A stretch of 64,000 nt of DNA from Emydura subglobosa (lineage: Eukaryota > Chordata > Testudines > Chelidae). The notes beneath the pieces are model-generated. The model was not told where the DNA came from and ran no database searches. It saw nothing but the letters and a program-made list of their open reading frames with translations. Positions within the stretch are counted from its first letter, which is position 1, and each line of letters starts with the position of its first letter. The DNA is taken from positions 3,778,543-3,842,542 of the forward strand of contig ML680055.1 of the NCBI GenBank assembly GCA_007922225.1. The letters run 5' to 3'. Both the position numbers and the translations under genes were made by a program. Positions 1 to 10,257 of this stretch are shown in pieces.

Positions 1-440
1 GAAAAATTGGGACATCCTTGTAATAAGACAGTGAATCTAGTTTAATGTGGGAAACCAACAGTTGCCCTGAAAATTAGCAGCTAAAATTTCACCCTCCATC
101 CTGACACCTAGTGTTTCACGGGAAGATCCCATGGCAATCTCTCATGGGCTGGCTGTGAGCTTCATATCGCAAAGGACTGAGATTAGAGGGTTCCCACAAT
201 GCATCCCAGGGAACCGCTAAGTTAAAAGGATCACTGGTATGGAAAAGTCCAACATAAACAAATGAGGAATAAGGCTGAAATTCCCAAAGGTGCCTAAAGG
301 ATTTAGATGATGAAACCAATAATAGGGTGTTATAGACGCTGTATAGGGCACCACAACATTTCTCCTACAACTCTGTGGAATTTAATAGTGAACAGCCTTG
401 GTGGAGCTGTTTTGGAGAGATCCTGTAGAAAACTCCTGCA
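1..440. other. Unrecognised non-coding stretch
   Basis: I see no gene and no repeat I can name. Short open frames on both strands lack any familiar motif and overlap each other, as expected by chance. Confidence 0.4.
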
Positions 441-444
441 GGGA

Positions 445-990
445 TGGACACTGGAGGTCTATTTGGCTCTGACGAGGCCTGAGCTGGAGTACTGTACCCT
501 GTTCTGGGTGCCGCATTCTAAGGATGTGGACAAACTGGAGAAAGTGTAGAGGAAAGCAACAAAAATGACAAAAGGTTCAGAAAACCCGACCTATGGGGAA
601 AGCTTAAAAAAATGGTGCCTGTTTTTTCTTGAGAAAAGAGGTGGGGGAGGGACCTGATAACAGGGTAAGGGCTGTTACAAAGAGGATGGTGATCAATTGT
701 TCTCCATGCCCACTGAAGTCAGTACAAGTAATAATGGGCTTGATCTGCAGCATGGGAGGTTTAGGTTAGAGGTTAGGAAAAACTTGTGAACTATAATGAG
801 AGTTAAGCGCTGCCCAGGTTACCAAGGGAGGTGATGCAATCCTTGTCCTTGGAGGTTTTTAAGAACAAGTTGGACAAACCCCTGCCAGGGGTGGTCTAGG
901 TTTTCTTGGTCCCTGCCTCAGTGCAGAGGGCTGGACTTGGTGACGTCTCAAGGCTGAGTCCAGCCCAACATTTTTATGATTCTACATTCT
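445..990 (+). mobile_element. CR1 LINE, 5'-truncated ORF2 end plus 3' UTR
   Basis: The plus strand encodes a decayed C-terminal reverse-transcriptase segment around 470-549 (RPELEYCTLFWVPH, then a lysine-rich KDVDKLEKV stretch ending in a stop). This matches the CR1 pattern RPxLEYCVQFWAP..KDVDKLE. The non-coding tail runs through 'GGTCTAGGTTTTCTTGGTCC' and 'GCAGAGGGCTGGACTTGGTG' and ends in 'TGATTCTACATTCT', the usual CR1 terminus. The copy is heavily truncated at its 5' end and carries stops and indels, so it cannot move. Subfamily is not resolved. Confidence 0.85.
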
Positions 991-1326
991 TAAAGATAAG
1001 TGCATAACTCGGTGTTTCACTGGACTGGGCTCAGGCCAAAGTGCCTGGCATTATAAGAAGTGAGAGCCATACATTCAAGTGAGAGGAACTTTTTCAGCTC
1101 CATGACTTATTTCCTTGTCAGAGTTTACACAAGGATAACATCAGCAGAAGCCAATCAGAAACCTCTCTTTGGTTCCAGTGCCCGAACAGCAATCCTTTAT
1201 TATTGACCCATGATTGCAGATGTGCAAACATTTGGTTTGATACATCTATTGCTCTTCATCACGCGGTGGAACTGCTGCCACACTTCTGTAAATCAGCCAC
1301 CTGCAAACCAGAGGAGAAGCCCCTCC

Positions 1327-1350
1327 TAATAATAATAATAATAAATAAAA
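1327..1350. repeat. (AAT)n microsatellite
   Basis: About six TAA/AAT units followed by an A/T-rich tail that continues to about 1390. Confidence 0.9.
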
Positions 1351-1578
1351 ATACATTTACAATTTATTATTAATAATTCTAAGAATAATAAGTTGGCAAC
1401 TTATTTCTAACATGGCTCTAGGAAGAAGAGCAATCTAATGTTGAAAGAGGAAATTAGATAAATCATATAATCTTACTTCAAAGGCTCCTTTCATTGGGCT
1501 GATAAGGATGTGAATGGCAGCTTGAACCAGGCACATTTTAAATGTTCCCGAATGTTACATGTTGTTGCCTAATAATTC

Positions 1579-1622
1579 TGTGTGTGCGCGCGTGTGTGCG
1601 TGTGCACACACACGTGCACGTG
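1579..1622. repeat. 44-bp uninterrupted pyrimidine-purine alternating tract
   Basis: Every dinucleotide step from 1579 to 1622 is pyrimidine-purine (TG, CG or CA), switching from TG/CG-rich to CA/CG-rich near 1604, so the right part is partly self-complementary to the left. Such tracts are the classic sequence for left-handed Z-DNA and for slippage. It is a compound microsatellite; any function is unknown. Confidence 0.9.
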
Positions 1623-1939
1623 ACAGACAGTAGCTAGCAGAGCAGGTGATGGAGAGTTCAAAGATGCACTTATAGCTCTTTAGAAGAGATGCCATTGCTA
1701 TCTAATTCTTCATTCTCTTTCCCTTCCTCTGTTTTCTTTCAACATCTAAGCATCTTACTCACTTAAAGGAAGATCGGCCGCTGCCCCTTGTTCCCCATTT
1801 GAGATCAGAATCCTCTCTTCGATCCCGATCCTGCAACCTGTTCTATGTAGGGGTCCAAAGTAACGTCACAGCGGTAGCTGTGCATATGATTGCAATGTCA
1901 CACCCAGAGGGAAAGGCTAATTCAGTGGAAAAGGTATAA

Positions 1940-2092
1940 GACAGGGAGTCAGGACTCCTGGGCTCTTTTCCTAGTCTACCACTGACCTGCTGTACGGCCT
2001 TGAGTTAACCTCCCTGTACCACAGTTTCCCCATCTATAAAATGGGATAATGCTACCTGTCCCTCTCAGATACATGGCTGAAACTTGCTATGT
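1940..2092 (+). mobile_element. tRNA-derived MIR/CORE-type SINE
   Basis: The order of motifs is that of reptile MIR-like SINEs: 'GGGAGTCAGGACTCCTGGG', 'CCACTGACCTGCTGT', then 'CAGTTTCCCCATCTATAAAA' and 'TGGGATAATGCTACCTG'. The tRNA-like head is partial and the L2-type 3' tail is missing. Confidence 0.8.
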
Positions 2093-2329
2093 AAGAATGA
2101 CTAATAATTGCTTCTATATATGGTGTTTCTCAAAGTTTTCCAGGAAGCATCAACAAGTCTTCAAAGTCTAATGCCTAACAAACACTTTAGAGAAAGGATA
2201 TCTCTGTTGAAACTTTCATTTAACTTTTTATTTAAGGTATGTGAGCAATGCACATCTGCAACACTTTTCCTAAGGCTTCCAGCAAAAGCAAAAAGCCCGT
2301 TTCTAATAAAGCTGGTAGAAGATTTTCTG

Positions 2330-2522
2330 CCAAAACTGAAAATGGGTTTTCAGTGTTCAGAAAACTTTTGCAAAAAGTGTCTGATTCCCATGGAAAATTT
2401 TAGCTTTTTGTTAAAAACAAACAAGCAAACTCTGGTTTGGCCAAAAACGTTTGGATTCTTTGATGAAAAATCGACATGTTCTATGGAAAAAATATCCTCT
2501 CCTTTTTCTGTCCAGCCCTAGT
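2330..2522. mobile_element. AT-rich 'TAGAGCTGG' non-autonomous DNA element (one end)
   Basis: A stretch rich in GAAAA/TTTTC words (for example 'CATGGAAAATTTTAGC' and 'GATGAAAAATCGACATG') ends in 'CCAGCCCTAG', a diverged form of the CCAGCTCTA terminus. Copies with similar ends recur at least ten times in the window. The left end is not clear. An open frame crossing it is an AT-rich chance frame. Confidence 0.55.
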
Positions 2523-2984
2523 TTCTAAAATTAAAAGGACAAGCAGGAAAAAATCTTTAAAAACACACAAACCAAAAGCCCCATTGTTCTTGTCCACCAG
2601 TAAGTAGCAAGCCTCCATTTTTTTTTACAAGCCTTTTGCGCATTACCTTTCAGCATAGATTAGGGTTGCTGTGGCCAGAAGGTGCAACGTTTGTACCTAG
2701 AGAATAAAGAAGTGTAGTATTATCATCAGTTTGGGGGCCAGTCCTTGCGGCATGGACAATCTGCCATCCTGTGGACGTGTGACGGAAGTGAGCTGTGTCT
2801 AGAATGCAAGATGTCTTTTGAGAGGAGAGAAAGGTGAGAGGTACCACGATGGTCTCACAACCAGAAAATTTTTTCAGACCCAAAACTTGACAAAAGTTGG
2901 GTAGCTATTGGGCTGAGAACACTGCCCCTCATTGTTCCCTTGCGCGCCACAGTCTGTCTGTCTGCGTATACCTGTTGCGTCCTG
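2523..2984. other. Unrecognised non-coding stretch
   Basis: Unique-looking sequence. I see neither a gene nor a nameable repeat. Confidence 0.35.
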
Positions 2985-3110
2985 CCTTACAGTCAAACTG
3001 GAGTCTCTTTGGGGCAGGGACCATCATTTTGTTTTGTGTTTGTACGGCACTTAACACAAGGCTGGCCTGGTTCATGACTGGGCATTCTAATACTCCTAAT
3101 AAATAATTTG
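2985..3110 (+). mobile_element. SINE 3' tail of the L2-like type
   Basis: The tail words 'CTCTTTGGGGCAGGGACCAT', 'GTTTGTACGGCACTTAACAC' and a final 'AATAAATAATTTG' match the 3' end shared by L2 LINEs and the MIR-like SINEs that use their machinery. The tRNA-like head is absent. Confidence 0.75.
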
Positions 3111-3569
3111 ATAGCAGACCTGGGCACAGCCGAACTACATGAAAAGGTTGAAATAGCCTGATGTCACTGTTTTAAAATTCATTTTAGGCCAGCAAAGCTG
3201 CAAGACATTTTCAATGCCATGGATCAATAAAAGGGACAGATTCCAAGGGGAGCTGAAGAACTAGAGCCCTGAGGAAGGAGCATCGTGTGTGCTGGAGGGA
3301 CCATAAGGGCACTGGACTGTGAATGATACTGTCTGATGTTTCTTAGTGGATGAGAGGCCAAAAGAACCTCAAGGAAATGTGGTGGAGAATAGGGCAGTCC
3401 AATTCACATCATCTATGAGCCATCCTCTCTGATTTTGGTCCTCAGGGCCTGCAAACTAGGAAAAGTTTGATACATAAAGCAAAACAACTGAATAATTTAT
3501 AGTTAAATAGTAGTAATAATAAATAAGCAGCAGAAAGGCAGCTGAGGCTGTTTGACTCGTTATTATTTA

Positions 3570-3860
3570 CACTGAGATAGTGCTCCTGAGCCCCAGACAA
3601 GGACCTAGACCCCATTGAGTTAGGCACTGCACAGACAAGAACATGGTCCCTGCCCCAAGAAGCTTATAATCTCAGTATTAGACAAGACACAACGGATAGG
3701 AGGAATGCCAGGAAAAAATGAGACAGAACTGGGCAGCAAGACAGGCTGTGGTCTTCACATACTAGCAGCCTGTTTTCTAGTTTTTTGTAGGCATCTGTGC
3801 AAAGGAGAGTTTTAAGAAAGGACTTGACAAGACAATCTGTCTAGCTCGGCTGGGATAGAT
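3570..3860 (-). mobile_element. L2-tailed SINE or LINE fragment, reverse orientation
   Basis: The reverse complement of the tail appears as 'ACCCCATTGAGTTAGGCACT' and 'GGTCCCTGCCCCAAGAAGC'. The sequence continues into 'TTTTTGTAGGCATCTGTGCA' and 'AAAGGAGAGTTTTAAGAAAG', which I associate with a longer dispersed repeat of the same group. The boundary near 3860 is approximate. Confidence 0.6.
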
Positions 3861-4935
3861 AAGGAGTTGGTTCAGAGGCTGTGTAAGTGAGGAAAGGAGA
3901 CTCTGAAAGTTCAGTCCTAGCCCAATCCCCACGTTCTTAGCCCTTATCCTAGAGAGGTCGTTAATTGTAACTCAATCAATGGAGGCTTGGGTGGCCGCCA
4001 AAAATGTAATAGGTTTTAAAGGTAGGGCAGCTCCTATTTTAAGCAATGCGATGCAAATTATTGGAAAGGCAGCAGTGGCTACCCACCAGGCTTGGGAGTC
4101 TGACAGCTGATTTCACCTTTAGAGGGAGTTTCGACGCGAAGGAAGTGGTTGCTAAGCCGGCGAGCTCCAGAGTTAAGATGTCTCAAGAGAGACTTGTTTG
4201 AAAGGTCAGCAACGAAGAGAAGCTGCCAGCGGGAGAGGAGAGCAGGAACGTATGTAAAGGGCACGGAAATCAAGGCAGAGAAGTAAGCAACCTTTTCAGG
4301 CCAGGGGAAACAATAGAAAGGGAAGGGAAGAGAAGAGCGGCCGGCTGCCACCAGGCACCTTAAAGATCTGCAAGGCGTACAGAGGAAAAATCCAAAGGAA
4401 CACCTCTTCTGCCGCAGCGAGCGGCTGGCGTGCAGGAGATGTTAGTGAGGCTAGGAAGCGGAGGTGAGGGCGACGGGGCAATGGCGTGCATGAGAATGAG
4501 GTCTAAGGGGTAAAATGGGAGGCCCAGAGAAACGTAGGCCTAAGCCGACTGCAATGGCTAATCGCTGCACCAATACTGGCTCTCTTTTGGCCCCTTTTTG
4601 GAGGCTTAGCCACCCTCCAGGCTTAACCCAGCACTGCCTCCAGCACAGCAGGTTCCCTGGGCAGTGCAAGGTTAATGATTGCCCTGGTCGTCCCCTTGCA
4701 TAGCCTCTGGCATAGGGCACCCAAGGGAATGGCAAGGAAGTATTGGGGATGTGGCAGGTGTGCTCCACACTATAGTTATTTTTGGCAGCTGAGCGGCCCA
4801 GAGAGGCTCCGTACGTGGAAGCAGCCCTCCGTGCCTGCCATGAGTCGTGCCAGAATCTGAGAGGCACAAAGGAGGCTTAAAGCCACTTTTGCCAGCTCCC
4901 TAACTCCGCCTCCCAGGCGGGGCCTTAATTCCCGC
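3861..4935. other. Moderately GC-rich unrecognised stretch
   Basis: CpG is raised in places around 4330-4500, but not convincingly like a promoter island. Overlapping open frames on both strands (including a 138-codon frame on the minus strand at 4451-4867) show no domain or motif and look like chance. Confidence 0.35.
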
Positions 4936-4937
4936 AG

Positions 4938-5040
4938 TTAAATGAGATGCCGAAGACCACACACGTCGGTGACAGAGTGAGGCTTAGAACCCAGGAGTCC
5001 TGACCCTAAGGCCCCTGCTCTCAGGGCTGGAGAATGGCTA
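4938..5040 (-). mobile_element. MIR-type SINE head, reverse orientation
   Basis: 'CACACACGTCGGTGACAGAG' followed by 'AACCCAGGAGTCCTGAC' and 'GCCCCTGCTCTCAGGGC' is the reverse complement of the tRNA-like SINE head and the start of its body. Diverged and truncated. Confidence 0.65.
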
Positions 5041-6030
5041 CGCCCCTTGCACCCGTGATGTACGGTAAATCTTGGATTTGGCAAAATATGTGCTGTGGTT
5101 TCATAATGGGTTTTCTTCGAGAAGTGGTTTGACAAAGAACAACTGAGCTGTGTATCGTGGAAGAACCAGAGCTGAGAGAGAGAGAACCAAGGGGCAAGAA
5201 AAATGGAATCTGAGACAGATCACTGCTCAGGCCAGCCCAACAGCACTAAGCTTTAGCTAACGAGCTGTTCACAAGAAACAAAGGCAAACAATGGCCTCAA
5301 GCTAAAACTAAACTGAATTATGCCCAGCAAGATTTGTCTTATCTTTACCCCCAGACAATACAAGATTGTAAATAGATCACAATCAACTTAAAGCAGAAGT
5401 ATTGGAATTAGACCCGGTCGTTTCTTTGTCTCCTACTGGTTTAGCCCTTGGGCTTTGTCCGTGCATTGGCCACTCTCTTCTTGAATCTGTTCATTATTTG
5501 GAATTACTCACTGAATCATTTGTCTGAATGAACTGCGACTGCTGGATCACTTGCACGTTGAGTGCTGTCATTGTGTGTGTCTGGTCATCAGTGTCATACG
5601 GTATTGTGAGACTATGGTGTTGTCATTGGTCTCCAGAACCACAGGGTACTATGCCTGGGAATCAGCTTTATAAAAGGGGGCATGCCTGGACAAGCCATTG
5701 GGACTGTGAAATTTGCAGGAGCCGGAGGGTGCATTTTCAGGAAAGAATGGCTAGGTGATTTTAGTAAATGTTTAATTGTTTTCCTGTTTGTTTTTTTTGT
5801 TTTTTGTTTTGCACAGGGCTATTTGGTTTGTATGCTTTGTAGAGGGTCTAAGGAAGAAAATAATTAGGGATTGATAAAAGCAAGACTTTCCCATCCAGTT
5901 CTAGATCCGAAGTTGAGCCAAACCTTTAGTTGAAATTCTGAAATGTTTGGATATGTGGTTTTCCATCTGGGTCTCTGGTAGGAGTGGTTTGGAAGTGCAG
6001 AAATACTTGGAGAAAACTCTTTGGCTGCAT
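5041..6030. other. Unrecognised non-coding stretch
   Basis: A purine-rich part (5150-5330) and a T-rich run near 5785-5812. No gene or clear repeat seen; a short 'CCCATCCAGTTCTAGATC' near 5890 may be a remnant of a TAGAGCTGG-type end. Confidence 0.35.
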
Positions 6031-6031
6031 C

Positions 6032-6283
6032 TTCACTAGGAGAAGTGATGCGTTCTTAACTCGTGTTAACTAAGATGGAGTAAAATCCTAGTGAAGACAA
6101 GTCAGCATGTTGTGTTCACTCGAGTTTAACTGGTCAAGTTAAAGACTCTGGGGGAATCCAGGGTTCACTTTGACCTCTCAACTCATGTGAACGGTACCAG
6201 CTGCCTTGTCTTCACTCCGATTATACCTTGTGTTGAGTTAACTCAAGTTAAGAACACCTTTTTTTTTTTCCCCCCTAGTGAAG
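6032..6283. mobile_element. Foldback (palindromic) non-autonomous DNA element
   Basis: Outer ends are inverted: 'TTCACTAGG' at 6032 and 'CTAGTGAA' finishing near 6282, with matching subterminal words 'GTTCTTAACTCGTGTTAACT' (left) and 'AGTTAACTCAAGTTAAGAAC' (right). There is also an inner set: 'TCCTAGTGAA' at 6087-6096 mirrors the left end, and 'CTTGTCTTCACTCC' at 6204-6217 mirrors 'GTGAAGACAAG' at 6091. Each flank is therefore itself a small inverted repeat. No coding capacity. A T/C homopolymer (6260-6275) sits inside the right end. Confidence 0.75.
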
Positions 6284-7420
6284 AAATGGTCTTCCAGATA
6301 GGTTCCCAACCCACAGACTCATGCAGTCCTTAGAAGCATATGAAATGCAAACAATCTTTGAGACTTTGGAGAGTAACTCATCACTATTGCAAGCATTGTT
6401 TTGTAGGGTCCTACTCAACATAAGGGAAGCATGGGGCCGTAACAGCACCACTGTATTTTGGTTTGACCTCTTGGCAACAGGGATACCTTCTAGAACCACT
6501 AGATCTCAGCTCAGGTATATGATTCACACCTTGGTTACAATTACTCCGGTGCCGGAGACCTATAGTACACCATTGATGAGCCTGCCATGTGAAGACAGAG
6601 TGTTTCCACTGGTGCCTTCCCACTGAAAAAAGGGAGATAGATGTGATCATTCATTGAGAAGGGATCGCGTCTCTCTTTCTAACAGAAAAAATAAACCAGA
6701 CGTTATGGACCCGATGCCGGAAGTGCTGGCTGAGATTTTCTGGCCTGTGTTATGCAGGATAAATCCATCTCTCCCGGTAACCAGCCCCAGTCTCACACAT
6801 TCTATCCCTCCCACTCAGTCGCCGATCTGGGAATCACTGGCGCAGCGGGAAATCCGCTATCTCAGCTACCCAGCTGTTCATCTAACAGTGGAAGATCGGC
6901 GCAAAACTCTCCTGTAGAGAAGCAGCTTAGGAAAAGGGGAGCAGAACAAGCCAGGCATTTTACTCGAGATCTCACGTGCTAGGAGGCTGTAGGGCTGCTG
7001 GCCTGTTTCCCCCATCTGGAAGGGATGAAAGCCATGTGCAAGTCTCTTTCTGCTCCTGCCCTCAGGGCACGGTTGATTAATCCAAACTCAAAACAAAGCT
7101 ATTGTGCTCACCAAAATAGCCTGGGCCAGAGGCCTTCTGCATCAATTTCTTTTTCCCAGAGGCCTTTCTCTTTGCCACACACTCTGCTCCAGGGTAGTCA
7201 CAGGACCCAAGCTCCTTCCAGCAGCTCCTCCCTCACTCAACCATTTCCAGGCTTTTCAAATCACTTCCCCGCTGGCTGGTCCCAGGATTGATCCTTAAAG
7301 GGACACCTACCCCTGTTACAGCGACTGTGGGTAGGTCGAGGGTAGGATGGAGTTGATTTGCACATTTAGTTAAGCCAGATAGCATGACACTGATAGACTG
7401 TGCTATAAATGTTAGCGAGG
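6284..7420. other. Unrecognised non-coding stretch
   Basis: No gene is visible. Overlapping frames at 6321-6626 and 7025-7298 carry no motif. 'TGGCCTGTGTTATGCAGGAT' at 6743 resembles a short CR1 3' word but is too short to call. Confidence 0.35.
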
Positions 7421-7599
7421 CCAGGTGGGAGAGGGAATATCTTTTATTGGACCAACTTCTGTTGATGAAAGAGACAAGTTTTCGAGGCCCACAGTTCTGC
7501 TCTGCAGGTCTGTGAAAGGTACGCCCAGCATCACAGCTGAATGCAAGATGGAACAGATTGCTTAGTGTGAGTAGTTATCACATATTCTAAGGGACCAGT
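7421..7599 (-). mobile_element. Penelope-like element 3' end, reverse orientation
   Basis: 'AATATCTTTTATTGGACCAA', 'GAAAGAGACAAGTTTTCGAG', 'CAGGTCTGTGAAAGGTAC' and 'AGATGGAACAGATTGCTTAG' are in the same order as the PLE at 27.9-28.3 kb, read from the 3' end inwards. Only the 3' non-coding region remains. It abuts a second, oppositely oriented copy at 7600, so the pair forms an inverted repeat with a 39-nt spacer. Confidence 0.75.
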
Positions 7600-7722
7600 C
7601 AATCTGTTCCACCTCTCATTTAGCTGTGATGAACGGAGCACCTTTCCCAGCACCTGAAGAAGAGTTCTGTGTGGTTCGAAAGCATGTCTCCAATAAAAAA
7701 TATTACCCCATCCACTTTCTCT
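7600..7722 (+). mobile_element. Penelope-like element 3' end, forward orientation
   Basis: 'CAATCTGTTCCACCTCTC', 'CACCTGAAGAAGAGTTCTGT' and 'TTCGAAAGCATGTCTCCAAT' are the plus-strand version of the copy immediately to the left. Compared with that copy it lacks about 20 nt around the 'CAACTTCTGTTGATG' word. The junction joins the 5'-truncated sides of both copies. Confidence 0.75.
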
Positions 7723-7802
7723 CAGATGTCTATAGTCCACAGATGTCAACATCCCCCCCTCACAGCACAGCCAGCATTAACAAAACCAGCATAATCCTGT
7801 CA

Positions 7803-7889
7803 GTAGAGCTGGTTGGGAAATTTCTAGGTTTTTTTCAAGGGTGGGGGGCAGAAAAGAGGGTTAATTATTTTTTTTTGGGGGGGGGGGGG
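7803..7889. mobile_element. 'TAGAGCTGG' element, piece left of the assembly gap
   Basis: Begins 'TAGAGCTGGTTGGGAAATTT' and runs into 'GAGGGTTAATTATTT' and a G homopolymer at the gap edge. Nearly identical sequence restarts at 7990, so this is either one copy read twice or a tandem duplicate. Confidence 0.75.
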
Positions 7890-7989
7890 NNNNNNNNNNN
7901 NNNNNNNNNNNNNNNNNNNNNNNNNNNNNNNNNNNNNNNNNNNNNNNNNNNNNNNNNNNNNNNNNNNNNNNNNNNNNNNNNNNNNNNNN
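7890..7989. other. Assembly gap (100 N)
   Basis: Exactly 100 unresolved bases, the conventional length for a gap of unknown size. It sits in a G homopolymer, and the flanking sequences repeat each other. Any open frame spanning it is meaningless. Confidence 0.99.
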
Positions 7990-8195
7990 GTAGAGCTGGT
8001 TGGGAAATTTCTAGGTTTTTTCCAGGGTGGGGGGCCGAAAAAGGGGTTAATTATTTTTTTTTTTGGGGGGGGGAAACCCACTTGCTGCTGTTAAATCTTC
8101 TTTTAAAACAAAAAACCCTCCAAAAGGGATAAACTCTCCATGAAAATGTTCGGGGAAAAAAACATGTCCCTTTTTTTCAACCAGCTCCGCTTATT
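7990..8195. mobile_element. 'TAGAGCTGG' element, copy right of the assembly gap
   Basis: Starts 'GTAGAGCTGGTTGGGAAAT', repeats the left flank of the gap through 'GGGGTTAATTATTTTTTT', then continues through 'CCACTTGCTGCTGTTAAATC' and 'CTCTCCATGAAAATGTTCGG' to 'TTTCAACCAGCTCCGC', where CCAGCTC is the right terminus. The element is about 200 bp long with inverted ends and no coding capacity. Confidence 0.75.
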
Positions 8196-9560
8196 AGCAG
8201 TTGTGGTGGGACACCAAGGAGGGGCCGGGCCTGACGCCTGAACGCCTTCTTCATCTGCCAGCCACTCATATGGTGGCACCCTGGCCGAGGGAGGAGAGAG
8301 CACCTCTCAGACTCTGCCTACTTTGTATTTTGTGAGCCTGCAGATTCTTAACGGCAGTTCCTATTAGCAAGAGCCGAAGATAGAAGGCTTCATTTTTTTC
8401 CCCCCTAAGCTGAAAATGCCCATTTGCTGAAGGCTTTTATTGAGCCAGTTTGCTCCTGGAAGTGTTTTGGGCCGCAGTCAAACCCTACGGACAAAGTGTG
8501 CTGGAAGAAAGCACAGGCACGGCTGATGATATGCAACTTAAGAAATAACATCACCGGCAAGCTGCTAAATTGGGAGCAATATAGAGAAATTTCTTTCCCA
8601 ACATAATATGCGTAAATCTGAAGTTGCGCTGCTGGGGAGGAAGCTGATTTGTGCGTCTGGAAGGGAGCACAGTGATTATTCCCCAATGTCTTTCAGGGGC
8701 ACCTGAGAGGCAGACACACAGCTACACCAAAGGAATGAAATTGTCTCTTTATTTTAACACATCACAGCAAAATTAGCAGGCTTTGAATTTTCACTGCTGC
8801 CAATAGATTGGTTTCTTTTCTCAAATCTCCCCAAAGATAATCTGGATAATACAGTTCTTTTGAAGGGTACAAAGTCATCTTTCCTACCCACCGGAGGGAG
8901 GGGGATATGTTTTTTAAATGGAAAATTATCCAGTTGAATGGAATCAAAATAAAAAGAGCTTTCAGAAATCATCAGAGTCACATTATTGTCAACTCCGTTA
9001 AAGAGACACATTCCAACGACGATTTTGGAATAACTGTCTTTCCCCCCCTTCTTGTTCCAAAGCCTGTTTTCCTACTGGCAATAACTTGTGTGTTATGATG
9101 GTTCTTTGCTAAGCTCTTCATCAGATAAATGCTTAGCCCCGTGACATGCCGCCGAGTTGTAGCTGACTCATTTCTGTGCAGACTGCACATTTAACTTTCT
9201 GTAGCATCTTCCGGGCCGACCTCCTTATGGCGAAGCTGTTGCAGCACCTTGGTTAAGGCTGCTCTCTGTTTTGCACTTAAATCAGGAGTTTCAGCACTTT
9301 ACACCACCAACAATACATCACACAACCTTAACTCTGCCCCTTTGCTTCCAGCATCGTTTTGCCCTGGTTTTCCAGAACAGAAAACCATGGGGAAGGCTGG
9401 GCTGTTTGTGGTGGGGGTGGAGTTTGGGGAACAGGAGCAGAGGAAATGTGGCTGTCTTGTGTGGTGATGAGGTGTCTCTCTCTGAAGGGAGGAGCAGAGG
9501 CCATCTGCTACTAGGTGCCTTAATTTTATGTTTCCTTGCAGTAGTGGTCTAGTGTTAGGC
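8196..9560. other. Unique stretch, possible conserved non-coding element
   Basis: No gene or nameable repeat. The parts at 8400-8690 and 8750-9200 are free of recognisable repeats and have mixed-complexity, AT-leaning sequence such as 'GCTGATGATATGCAACTTAA' and 'TTGTAGCTGACTCATTTCTG' (the latter with an AP-1-like TGACTCA). Conservation cannot be judged from one sequence. Confidence 0.25.
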
Positions 9561-9569
9561 GTCCGATGT

Positions 9570-9800
9570 ACACCATCTTTACTCACACACGACAGTGTTC
9601 TGTGCATTAACTGACTCAGTGCACATCTGCACCACAGCTGGGAGGTGGGATCCCCGGCTCCTGTAGACTTACATGCACTGGCTCTGCTCAAACTAGCTGC
9701 TACCAATAGCAGCATGGCCATGGCAGCACAGGCGGTAGCGTGGACTAGTCATCCCAGCACATACCTAGGACCTTGGATGGGACTGTACCTGGCCAGTTAG
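9570..9800. mobile_element. Decayed MITE of the 'GTAGAC' group
   Basis: 'CTCCTGTAGACTTACATGCA', 'CAAACTAGCTGCTACCAATA' and 'CGTGGACTAGTCATCC' resemble the body of the CTAGC-rich MITEs at 14.5 and 22.9 kb. The termini are worn and the limits approximate. Confidence 0.45.
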
Positions 9801-10257
9801 CCCGTGCTGCCGCAGCCTGCTCGCTGTCCCGTCTGTCTCCCCAACCTGGGAATTAGACCCTCCAGCTGCTATGCAGCTGTCTGCCCTGGGTGTCTGATTT
9901 CCCACCGTGCTGAGCGTGCATAGCACCGACTGACTTCACTTGGAATCCCAGGTGTCCAGGTCTTCCAGACACTGGATGCTCCAAGCGCTACTGACCTACC
10001 TGGCCATGAGTGACTTGGGGGAAGGGGCCTGCACGGTGCCCAGAACAAGAAGGCCCTGGGCACGTCTGCAATACGGCTGCTATGGACACTACACGATACA
10101 GCATGGGGCAGAGAGAGGGGCACAGGCCAGGGGGAGCGAGAACGGCTATCGGATGTAGTTTGCAAGGAGATGGAGAGTCAACGAGGCAGGACGTGTTCCA
10201 GAATCAGCAGCCGCACGGGAGAAGGCGTTGCTCGGACTCTCTCTAGAGCGGCAGCAC
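9801..10257. other. Unrecognised GC-leaning stretch
   Basis: Several overlapping short frames on both strands, none with a recognisable motif. Confidence 0.35.

Noticed and set aside
2108..2521. 137-codon plus frame
   Set aside because: Its second half lies in an AT-rich non-coding DNA element; the Phe/Lys/Leu-rich product reflects base composition.
4451..4867. 138-codon minus-strand frame and possible CpG island around 4.3-4.9 kb
   Set aside because: CpG density is modest and the frame overlaps others on both strands without any motif.
7626..8132. 168-codon frame on the plus strand
   Set aside because: It runs through the 100-N gap and through PLE and TAGAGCTGG repeat sequence, so it is not real.
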